A DNA stretch of 64,000 bases from Owenia fusiformis. Its lineage: Eukaryota; Annelida; Polychaeta; Sabellida; Oweniidae. The position numbers were made by a program, and so were the translations under genes. This document shows positions 22,325 through 32,900 of the stretch, in pieces. Position 1 is the first letter of the stretch. Every line of letters starts with the position of its first letter. Where the stretch lies: NCBI GenBank assembly GCA_903813345.2, contig CAIIXF020000011.1, forward strand, positions 35,686,166 through 35,750,165. The letters are read 5' to 3'. The notes under the pieces are model-generated. The model had not been told where the DNA came from. It worked only from the letters and a program-made list of their open reading frames with translations, and did no database searches.

Positions 22325-23285
22325 TACGTTCACACCAACGGCGAATGCCACGCTTTAAATCGGCGAGCAAAGCGGCACCAAAGCTTGGCGCTTTAAAGCG
22401 ACTTGTAAAGCGGCACCAAAGCGTAACAAAGCTTGATTAAAGCGTCGTGGTCGTAATAGGTCGTAGAAAAGCTCGGAGTAAAGCGGGATGTTCGGCAAGA
22501 ACGCCAAAAAGTTTAAACTATTTGGGCGCTCCATTACGAATTGATTAAAGCGCCGAGAGCGTATCAAAACTTAACAAACCGTAACAAAGCTCAGCAAAGC
22601 TTGACCCAAAGCGTAGGAAAGCTTAACAGAGCATGGTTCAAATCGGGGACCCCAGTCTCTTCAAGGTCTGTAACCACTTGACACGCTTCGTTTAGATGTC
22701 TCAAGCTTTGCTACGATCTGGCATGAAGATCTGACACGAGGTCAGACGCTTTCATCAATATCTGACACTCTTTGTTACGCTTTCATGAAGGACTCTCAAG
22801 CTTTTTAACGAATTGAGACGCTTTAATCAAGGATTGAAACGCTTTGTTAAGCTTTGTTACGCTTGACAAGCTTCCTCACGCTTTCTCACGCTCTTCCACG
22901 CCGTGCGACAAACATCAGATCTTCTTCAGATAGGTCATGATCTGGTCCATCTGGAAATTCTGGATCTTGTTGTTCTGCCATCGTCTTCTCGAGTCACAGA
23001 TGCAATGGTTTTATGGATCTACTGCATCTTTATACAGCCATTTGATCAAAAGCGTCATGATAAAGGCGATCTCGAAAATGCACAACAGAGCTTGGCAATC
23101 GTATCAGAGCCTGATTAAAGCGTCATAATTAATCGCACCAAAGCGTAATAATGCTTACCAAAGCTTATCAAAGCGTGATTTTAAGCGTATCAAAGCCTGG
23201 TCGAAGCGGGATCATATCGTGAAGAACCGAAACAAGTCGGGAAATCAGAGCGTATCAGAGCTTATTAGAGCGTAACATTACAGAT
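22325..23285. repeat. Element composed of degenerate AAAGCG/AAAGCTT words
   Basis: About 950 bp largely made of short words such as AAAGCGT, AAAGCTT and CAAAGC every 8-14 bp. The words read AAAGC in 22340-22640, as the complement GCTTT in 22680-22900, and AAAGC again in 23050-23280. It starts near CTACGTTCACACCAACGGCG. No clear terminal repeat is seen at the right side. Probably a non-coding DNA transposon derivative. Confidence 0.6.
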
Positions 23286-23912
23286 ATGCAAATCTAAAAA
23301 AATCACAGTGGGATCAAAACTATATAGCATATGGTCATTTTAAACTGGGAAAACGTTACAATTAGTCAGACCTTTAATTGAATCCCCAGTTTTGTGAACG
23401 AGTATACTGTTCACATTGGTATAAGATATAATAGAATTGTAGCTCATACTACCCTGATTATGTCTAAAACTATGTAATTAGGAAAATGAATTGTAATTAG
23501 TAAATCAAAAGAGTGTCCCATATTTGGCATGTACATTTACGCGAGTGATTCAGAATACAATTACAACCGTTTCCATGGTTTCTATTGTGATTTATACAAA
23601 CTCATTCATTCTCTTGACAATAATGTCCATTGGAAATGAAGACCGATGTTTGTTAATTACTTAAGATATTGAGGTGGAACCCCGGATTATTATATTGACA
23701 AGTAAGATTACACAACCGGGTGTCACTCCTTTGGCGGTAATGGCCATAGCGCAAATCTACGAGCTCCTCCATATTATAATAACTTCATTTCCTAATTGAG
23801 TCTGGCGTGAAGGATTGTTGGCTACACGTTCAGTGCCAAAATCATTGTCTTATAATACTCTAATACATATATTGTTACATTCTGATTTACTATCATAGTC
23901 TCTCTTTCCTAA

Positions 23913-24720
23913 CCCTACTATCACACCAAACTAGTTCTCACTACGTTCTCGAAAACGGGCTTCAACTGTCTGCGAACGGACTGGACCTACTAAGAACCGT
24001 TTGGGATCTGTTTACAAACTTCATCGAACGTACTCGAACGGGTAGGTCCTCTAGAACTTAGACAATGCTCAAAATGTTCTAGTGGTCGTCACGTTCTACA
24101 ATTAGAACGAGTGACAACGTACTAACGACGAGCTGGACGTACTACGAACGGAACCGTCGTACTTCAATCCTACTAGGGACGTTTTAACAACGAGTTGAAC
24201 TGTCTGAGGACGTGTTGAGAACGAGGTAGAACTAATTGCAAACGGGTTTAAACTGATTAAGAACGTATTTAACACTGCTAATGAACGAGTTAGCAAAAAT
24301 ATAGCTATCACACCAAACAAGTTGCCACTGCGTTCTTCAAAACTGGTTTTAAACTGTGTGCGAACGGAATGAACGTAGCTACAACTTTCTAAGGTCTATT
24401 TACGAACTTTATGAACGTTCTCAGACGGGAATGCGATTTTAAAATTTTGAATCGATTCAAAATTCGATGGCGACCATACCGTTCTGTAATCAGGTCATGT
24501 TGACCTTCTGAACTAAGGGACGTGTTCTACGACGTTGCACACCGACGTGGTGCGACCTGAACGAACTGCGAACGAGATGGACGTATTGAAGACTGTTTAA
24601 GAACGAAGAAGATAATTATTTCAGACATATTTCCCGACCACAGCCAGATTGAGCCCGTTTTACGACGTTTTCGTAGGACTGGCAAGAACGGGTAAGAACT
24701 AGTTTGGTGTGATAGGGGGG
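23913..24720. mobile_element. GAACG-word TIR element, copy 1 (TAA flanks)
   Basis: Left end CCCTACTATCACACCAAACT, right end the near complement ending GTGATAGGGGGG. TAA is found on both sides (23910-23912, 24721-24723). The interior is packed with GAACG/CGTTC words. A 3-bp TAA/TTA duplication suggests a PIF/Harbinger-type origin (inference). It is directly followed by copy 2. Confidence 0.75.
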
Positions 24721-24723
24721 TAA

Positions 24724-25509
24724 CCCTACTATCACACCAAACTAGTTCTCACTACGTTCTCGAAAACGGGCTTCAACTGTGTAGGAACGGACTGGACCTA
24801 CTAAGAACCGTTTGGGATCTATTTACAAACTTCATCGAACGTACTCGAACGGGTAGGTCCTCTAGAACTTAGACAATGCTCAAAATGTTCTAGTGGTCGT
24901 CACGTTCTACAATTAGAACGAGTGACAACGTACTAACGACGAACTGGACGTACTACGAACGGGAACCGTCGTACTTCAATCCTACTAGAGACGTTTTAAC
25001 AACGAGTTGAACTGTCCGAGGACGTGTTGAGAACGAGGTAGAACTAAATGCAAACGGGTTTAAACTGATTAAGAACGTATTTAACACTGCTTATGAACGA
25101 GTTAGCAAAAATATAGCTATCACACCAAACAAGTTGCCACTGCGTTCTTCAAAACTGGTTTTAAACTGTGTGCGAACGGAATGAACGTAGCTGCAACTTT
25201 CTAAGGTCTATTTACGAACTTTATGAACGTTCTCAGACGGGAATGTGATTTTCGAATTGCGACCATACCGTTCTGTTATCAGGTCATGATGACCTTCTAG
25301 ACTAAGGGACGCGTTCTTCGACGTTGCACACCGACGTGGTGCGACCTGAACGAACTGCGAACGAGATGGACGTATTGGAGACTGTTTAAGAACGAAGAAA
25401 CTAATTATTTCAGACATATTTCCCGACCACAGCCAGATTGAGCCCGTTTTACGACGTTTTCGTAGGACTGGCAAGAACGGGTAAGAACTAGTTTGGTGTG
25501 ATAGGGGGG
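24724..25509. mobile_element. GAACG-word TIR element, copy 2
   Basis: Almost the same sequence as copy 1, in the same orientation and sharing the single TAA between them. It ends GTGATAGGGGGG followed by TTA. The near identity of the two suggests tandem duplication or a very recent insertion next to copy 1. Confidence 0.75.
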
Positions 25510-25512
25510 TTA

Positions 25513-25880
25513 GAGACAAAGTTGGATTTTGCTCTTGTACGGTTGTTATGCTTGGTCAAATTCCCAAGTAGCCTTTCCATCAATATATGTCCCACGCTCT
25601 CGAGTACAGCCATGTTGTCAAATTATTAAATGACTGATTCCCATAGCCTTCGAGCGGGTCTTCGAGGATGCTCTAAATAAATATTGTAAATCAAGTATAG
25701 ACAGAGGTCAAATCTGTTATGTTCATTTTCGGAAGAACTTATTTCGGATTCAAATAGCAAGCTCAAAATATCGTGATCGTTTTAGATCATGCGCTGATCA
25801 TGGCCATTAGCATTCTAGTGCAACTGGATTTGTATAATTTTAATTGTATATAGCCTATATTTTATTTGAATATATATGTA
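25513..25880. other. No feature seen
   Basis: Unique AT-rich sequence between two repeat clusters; nothing recognised on either strand. Confidence 0.35.
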
Positions 25881-26042
25881 CAGGGTGACACAAAAATGCC
25901 ACCCACTTATTTTGGAATAACTCACCTTTTAATTTGATATGCGTAAAATATTATTCGAAGCGTTTTTTACAAAAAAATAGTATTTTGTTTCCATTCGCTC
26001 TCGATAAATAGATGTCATTTGACAATCGATGGCGATGCTATA
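25881..26042. mobile_element. Fragment of a CAGGGTGACAC mariner-type element
   Basis: A left terminus CAGGGTGACACAAAA follows TA. No matching right end is found, so it is a one-ended fragment. Confidence 0.4.
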
Positions 26043-26120
26043 TACAGGGTGGTAAAAAAAATGGGACACTCGTATTTCGAAAATAGATATTGATTTTCTT
26101 GATGAAAACATGTCATATTA

Positions 26121-27005
26121 TATACCAGTGGATAGGGAATTTACTCATCTTTAATTTGGTATATCATTAGTTCAAATTTATGATAATGTCTGTCAACCAG
26201 CGTCCATAATATAAATGACGTCATTTTCGTTTAAAAACGGGTTTTCAAAAACTAGCAAAAATCAAGTTTTATTGTCAACTTTATTTACATGAAGAGATAT
26301 TCAATATGTCCGCCATTTTGATCAATTGTTACCCTCAATTATGGCCTAAATTGGTCAATAGCATGATTGAAGGGACTGAATAGATCTTAAGGATTTATGG
26401 TATACCAATTCTGTCAGTCCTCCCCATACTCGGTAGTCGCAGACGTTTGGCAATCGGGTGATCTGGGCAAGGCAGTGATTAAGGAGGATAAATCTAGACA
26501 TATTTTCTTAAAACATATGACACTCTTGTGGGATCCATTGCTTGGAACCTCATCTTGTTGGAAAATGTAATGATTCGAAAATAGCTCATATCAGGGTGAT
26601 TCAAAAACAACATAATTGGATCATCCGATATCAACGTCTGCGACTACCGCGTATTTGGAGAACTAACAGAATTGCTATACTATGAACCCCTTACATCTAC
26701 TCAGTCCCTTAAGGACAGAATTATTAAGAAGTCGAATACACTGTCTCAACAGCATGTCAGTGATATATTTGACCAGTTTAGGCCAAAATTGAGGGCTATA
26801 ATTGATCAAAATGGTGGACATATTGAGCGTCTGTTTATGTAAATCAAGTTGACAAAAAACTTGGTTTTTGCAAGTTTTGGAAAACCTGTTTTGAAACGAA
26901 AATGACATCATTTATATTATGGACGCTGGTTGACGGATATTATAATAAATTTGAACTCATGATATACCAAATTAAAGATAAGTAAATTCCCTATCCACTG
27001 GTATA
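26121..27005. mobile_element. Foldback element with TATACCAGTGGATAGGG arms
   Basis: The left arm starts TATACCAGTGGATAGGGAAT and the right arm ends with its complement. The complementarity extends several hundred bases on each side, with a centre near 26540. No transposase frame. Confidence 0.65.
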
Positions 27006-27010
27006 TAATA

Positions 27011-27917
27011 CAGGGTGTTAAAAAAACGCAACCCAAAGAAATCGCTATATCTTGGAAAATACTTATCCAATTATGTTCATATTTTCAGGAAAGAAAGAAG
27101 AGACTGTGTATGTATAGGCCCTGTTGTTAGTTAGTTGTAAAACATGATGTCTTGGACACTTGCTCAAAAGACAGTTGTACTAGCAAAATACGAAAAACGT
27201 GAATGGAAAATCACTATAACTTGGAAAATACTAATTCAATTATGTTCATTTTTCAGGAAAAGAAGGAAGAGACAGTGTATGGTCCTGTTGTCAGTAAGTT
27301 GTAAAACATGATGCCTTGGACACCTGCTCAAATGACAGTTGTACTAGGAAAATATGAAAACGCAGTCAGAGGTTATTGCCACAGCAATAAAACCAAATAA
27401 CTTTCTAACCATGGTGTTTAGGCACTTCAAATTTGGCACAAATTATCCTCATTCAATGTGTGGTGAATTTGTGGAGTTTCATCAAAATCACTCCAGGGAC
27501 TTTACAGTCATGGTCTAAATGCCTTCTTCAGTCTCCCTGAACCAGGGCGTTTGACTGCGATTTGAAACCATTTCAACCATGACAGTGAAGTCCCTGAAGT
27601 GATTTTGATTTCACTCTACAGATTTACCATACACTGAATGAAGATGTTTTGTGCCAAATTTGAAGAGCCAAAACACTATGGTTAGGAAGTTAATTAATTT
27701 GTTTGCAGTTGCAGTCACTCCTGACTGCGTTTTTCGTATTTTCCTAGTACAACTGTCTTTTGAGCAGGTGTCCAAGACATCATGTTTTACAACTAACCAT
27801 TTACAGGAGCTATACATACACAGTCTCCTCTTTATTTCTTGAAAATATGAACATAATTGAACCAGTATTTTTCAAGATATAGCAATTTCTTTGTGTTGCG
27901 TTTTTTTGAACACCCTG
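27011..27917. mobile_element. Foldback mariner-type element with duplicated left arm
   Basis: Termini CAGGGTGTTAAAAAAACG and its complement ending AACACCCTG, with TA at 27009-27010 and 27918-27919. The segment with TTGGAAAATACT...AACATGATG occurs twice in the left half (from about 27050 and 27220), a partial tandem duplication of the arm. Confidence 0.65.
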
Positions 27918-27992
27918 TATGACATGTTTTCCTCAAGAGAAACAATATTTATTTTTGAAATACGAGTGTCCCATTTTTTGGACCACCCTGTA

Positions 27993-29039
27993 TATAGTGC
28001 GATGTGTCGTATACAAATTAAAGAGGGTTCATCTTATACCGAATATAATTTCTTCTCAGCCTATGTTTCTAGTTAAATAAAATGATGCCATGATAGACTA
28101 TGGGTATCAGAATAGGTTTTCTCCCTTTTTTACCATGCACGTGTACTATTGATAGTTCATTGTGGCAGTTCGAGCCAGGACTCCTATAGACGTCAGTTTA
28201 CGCATTTATTTTTCTCTCGTTAAGTGTGTTGTTCACCCTTCACTCCCGTCCGGATGGTTTATGGGTAAATATTTCTATATTAAAACTAATATGATCTCTA
28301 TAACTATTTCTCTTGTAAAGCAATTAATCATCCATCAATGTTTAAAGTTTCAATATTCTGAGGTTTTGGATACTGTTACTCTCGACGCTGTTTGACAATA
28401 AAACACTATCACATTAGTATCAGTATTACATCTAAAAGCGAAAGACGAGTGCAATAGAATAGATACTAGGACGATAGACTTGTACTAGTCACTTCCAAAC
28501 AATTTGGCGACGCGTTCTCATACATCAAGTTAATCGTAATTGGATCTGTGGTATTTGGTAATCGTACTCAAGGTTTTCTGCCAAAGATCGATTGATTCTG
28601 CGAACAGTGTTACGGTGTCGAAATCATCCCATAGACCAATTATTTGTTGTATAGGGGGATTAGCAGTTTCTTTCACGCATATGTATTTAGTTGTGAATGA
28701 AGTTACCACCATGATATAGCACAATTAGCGTCACCTAATAAGAATATTCGTTCACCAGGAAGAGATGATGCTCAAATGTATTACGCGACAATAAGTCTTT
28801 GATGCAAATACGAGGGGCGATCAATCAGAAACGGTAAATCAGACATTGCCTAGCATGTATTAGCTCGCTTGTTTGATTCATCAAAATGCAGAGTGACCAT
28901 GGGGTATCTGATCAACTAATACATAGATGGTACGTCTAGTTTCAGGGTTTGACTTTAAAATTGATCGGGTATAATATTACATGAACAATTTCTGTCATTT
29001 TTGTATTCATATTTCAAAAGACTATATGCCGGAAACATG
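27993..29039. other. No gene seen
   Basis: AT-rich sequence with short incidental open frames; no repeat family, exon or inverted repeat recognised. Confidence 0.35.
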
Positions 29040-29275
29040 AAATAATAGAAATAATATTGATTTACGTCGTTAAATATTCAAAATTCAGCCAAAGTGATGT
29101 CATATTTGAAACACGTAAAAGTACATCTAGATATATGGTTTCGATATGTTTATCAACTTTGAAATTAAGTTAAATGGAGCATTCTACAATACCCGCCATG
29201 CTATCTGACTCGAACGAACCATCTGATGGTGAAACTGATAACTACCTACTCGCATCTGAGTTATTATGTTATCTG
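29040..29275 (+). mobile_element. LINE 3'-end fragment
   Basis: Matches, in inverse orientation, the sequence at about 15429-15855 next to the decayed LINE. Shared landmarks are AAATATTCAAAATTCAGCC, GTACATCTAGATAT-like sequence and the end ...CGCATCTGAGTTATT. The match has internal deletions relative to the other copy. It is consistent with a severely 5'-truncated insertion. Confidence 0.6.
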
Positions 29276-29573
29276 CTGCCAATCTATGATATTGCTTGTG
29301 TGGAATTTTTTTGTAGATTCATGTAGATTTTGTAATATACTGATCATTGATTATTAAAATAAATACTACTACTAGGGTACATTTTTCAGTTTATTTCAAT
29401 AAGAATTTGCGACTATGATCTTGTAGACTTTAAAAACAACATGTACTAGATTAAAAATTGATTGGTAGCCGAAGAGCTCGTAGATAAATTAACAATGTAT
29501 CGATGGTAGAATCAGGGAAAGGTCTTTAATGATCGTCCATTAATGATTGATCACTCCTCGTAGGTAGCCCACG

Positions 29574-29722
29574 TATAAATTCTTTGCCAGGAACCAACTT
29601 GACCAATCACATTTTGCATGTGGGTTGGGGAATCCATCAAACTTATTAATATTACTAACATATCCTTATTCAATTTACACCTAGCGCGCTGTAACATTAT
29701 AGTAGAACGAAACGTTTATAAA
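29574..29722 (+). promoter_or_regulatory. Candidate TATA boxes upstream of the peptide gene
   Basis: TATAAA occurs at 29574-29579 and at 29717-29722. Use of the second would start transcription near 29750 and give a 5'UTR of about 150 nt that excludes the long upstream frame starting at 29618. Positional inference only. Confidence 0.3.
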
Positions 29723-29903
29723 CACAGCAGCAACCAACAAGAACATACCGAATTGAGTGATCGACCAAGTAACGCGTTTTGTGGAGGCGGAGGCATACAG
29801 TGTAACTACTACCAAAAAGAACTTAGGACAACGAAAAAAGAAATAGTCCGCTCGCTAGAGCGCATTCAAAACTACAAAAAGGACATTAAAGAAACAGAAA
29901 ATC

Positions 29904-29991
29904 ATGAAGAACATAAGTTCTTTAATTGTTTATAGTATTTTCACTATCGCATTGTTGCTGGCTCAAGTGGTTCATGGGTGGCCTTATCGAG
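29904..29991 (+). CDS. Peptide gene exon 1: start codon and signal peptide
   Basis: Codes for MKNISSLIVY followed by a strongly hydrophobic core and then VVHG-WPYR. A signal peptidase site after VHG fits the -3/-1 rule. The donor is GAG|GTGAGT, leaving phase 1. The ATG is in a fair context (ATCATGA). An overlapping longer frame (29618-29935) in another phase would end inside this exon. Confidence 0.82.
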
Positions 29992-32900
29992 GTGAGTTGC
30001 GAAATACTATTTAGTATTTTTTATTTCTTCATTCTTGGGGAAATATTTTTCAATTTAAATCTGCATTAACTCCTTGAATGTGCATATTTAAATTAAGCAT
30101 TGTTTTTTCTATTTAACGTTTAATGTTCATGTTTATCTAACATTTTCATTATAAACTAAGCCATGGTCAAACATTGTGGCTCGTTAAAGGTCTTTATATT
30201 ACTTATATTCATTTAGTTTCCCGTCCGAACAAGTAATTTTTGTCATGTACTTGTGAAATCGGAATCATCTTTTAAATAATGCTGTAGACCTTTATTGTTA
30301 AAACCAATAAGTATTTACATTACTGTTATATGTATAATTATCGCCCCTTATATAGAGGAGATACATGTATACATATAAGTAAAATTATGAAAAAAACGAT
30401 CTTTACAAACAACATTCTTAACACTCTAACTTAACTCTCTTGTTTCTGATAGCCGGGTACCGAGCTTGACAACGAAAATATTACAAGACACTATGAAACA
30501 GTTTCTTCCCTATTGTTGGTACATATAACGGAACCAATGAAACAAAATTTAGAATAGAACTAATAAGATTATAAGACGAATCTAAGAAGCGAAGTCGAAC
30601 GAATGCAAAGGGTATCAACTCACCCTATGCAGACAGAGCCTGTGGGAAATATTGGGTGCGGAGCAAATGAGCGGAGGGTGCGGAGCTAACGGTCATTTTT
30701 GAATTTAAATTTGGGATATTTCTGAAACTAAGCCGTTTTGGGACTTCAAATATACCAAGATATGTGTATTTGACACCAAATATCAATACAATTGTGAAAG
30801 TAGTAGCGCAATGTGCCTTAAACCTTTCCCAGACCTATATATTTTGAAATTATCCTTTTAATACTGAGTCCGCAGCATTCATAAAAAATGGTGTTCAAGG
30901 TACACTATCTATACAAATTATTTTTGCATCTTGGAAGCCAGGCAGTATCTGTGTGATTTTATAAAAATTCGGAAATGTTTTTCAGATATGAGCCCCCTCT
31001 AAATATTGGGTGCGGAGGAGCTCCATAAACGTACCTCCGCACCCAATATTTAGAGGGGGCTCATATCTGAAGAACATTTCCGAATTTTTATAAAATCACA
31101 CAGATACTGCCTGGCTTCCAAGATGCAAAAATAGTTTGCATGGGTAGTGTATCTTGAACACCATTTTTTATGAATGCTGGGGACGCAGTATTAAAAGGAT
31201 AGTCTCAAAATATATAGGTCTGGGAAATGTTAAAGGCATACTGCGTCGCTATAAAATGAATTGCACTACTATTTTCACAATTTTATTGATATTTGGTGTC
31301 AAATACACATATCTTGGTATATTTGAAGTCCCAAAACGGCTTAGTTTCAGAAATATCCCAATTTTAAATTAAAAAATGACCGTTAGTTCCGCACCCTCCG
31401 CTCATTTGCGCCGCACCCAATATTTCCCACAGGCTCTGTCTGCATAGGGTGTGTATGCGTGTAATAAGCGGCGCGGCAGGGCCGTGACATTAGACGTAAC
31501 CAAGACGTTATATTACATAAGTCATGGAGGAAGATTACCAAATAAGGTTGTTAAACTTAGGACCAAGTAGTAATGTTTCCTATCCTTTAATCGTGCTAAT
31601 CAAGGCATCTTTTTGACACCTTCAGTGACAATAAACATTGAAGAAAAAGCTAATTAAAGCTAAAAAGAGTGGCTAATTCAACCCATGGGTAACATTAAAC
31701 GCTATTATTTGATTTGGGATCTACTAAGCTCACCCACATGAAATCATGTACATTTGCTATTTTGTCTCTTGCCTGCTTAAAAATGATTCACAGCTGCGAA
31801 ATTGATCCAGAGATTTTGCGGTTTAGTACATTTATAGGAGACGATATTAAATCAGGAGACGATTTTTTGATAAAACGGTTATGACATTTCACACATTGCG
31901 AATTTAGCTAGTATAGGTGATTGATTTATGTAGTGAAAAGTTCTCGTACTCGGACAAATTCAATTACCATTCCGCTTTCTAATTTTAAAGCTAATATTAC
32001 AAGATTTAATATTTCACATATAATTGATATACTGTCCGATATCATATGTATGCTTGGAATTCGAAATAAACTTGAAAAATTATGCATGGTTGAATATGAC
32101 TCTTTGGTTGTTATGGTAACAAAATGCTTGTTTGACAAAGTACACTCCCCTCCATAAGTTTGGCAACCTTTTTCCCCCATAGAACTACGTGTTAAAGCCT
32201 CTTTACCTTTGAATTTTTATTTACTTAACCTGCGATGAAAATACTTATACTATTGATGGAAACGTTATTTGACTTTAATTCCAATACCTCCAAATTTTCT
32301 CAATTTTTTTCCTCAATTACAGTAGGTCGAAAATTGATGATGAATTTGATGATTTTTTGAAAATCGACATTCCCATGTTAACCAATGGGAACTGGTAGGT
32401 TTGCCGCAAGTCACATGACAGAATATCCATCCATCCGAGTCCTTGCAAAAAATACGAGTTAGGCAGGTAATTGAATTTGCTAACTTTATTTAACAAAAAA
32501 TTGATATGTTTCTTCAGGTTCAACAAAGTTATAGGGCTTTAAAGTCAAAATTGTTTTTCAAAAAACCTCTCCTATTGAAATAACACAGGAGGCGAAAAAT
32601 TCTTTTCAAAAATGACTTTGAAGCGCTGTAACTTTAATATTCATCAAATAAACTAAACACTTAGTGTTCAAAAAAGTTAGACAATTCAATTTTCTATATA
32701 AAAATATTTTTTGCTGAATCTTTTACTGAAAAGATATCCTGATTTCTGATTTGCCCCGAACCCTCCATTTCCCATTGGATTACATGGGAATGACGATTTT
32801 CAAAAATTCATCAAATTTATCATCAATTTTCGACCTATTGTAATTGAGGAAAAAAATTGAGAAAATTTGGAGGTATTGGAAATAAAGTCAAGTTACGTTT

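Larger units (their letters stand above)
26045..27990. mobile_element. Small palindromic MITE split by two foldback elements
   Basis: The outer arms are 26045-26115 (CAGGGTGGTAAAAAAAATGG...) and 27918-27990 (ending CCACCCTG), with TA at 26043-26044 and 27991-27992. Together the arms make an ordinary ~145-bp palindromic mariner MITE. Its centre has been invaded by the elements at 26121 and 27011. Confidence 0.65.

Noticed and set aside
24102-25519. Minus-strand open frames of 72 and 103 codons
   Set aside because: They lie within the word-built transposon copies and a similar frame recurs in copy 3; a by-product of the repeat.
29618-29935. 105-codon frame as a protein gene
   Set aside because: It overlaps the peptide start and has no known domain; treated as a possible upstream frame only.
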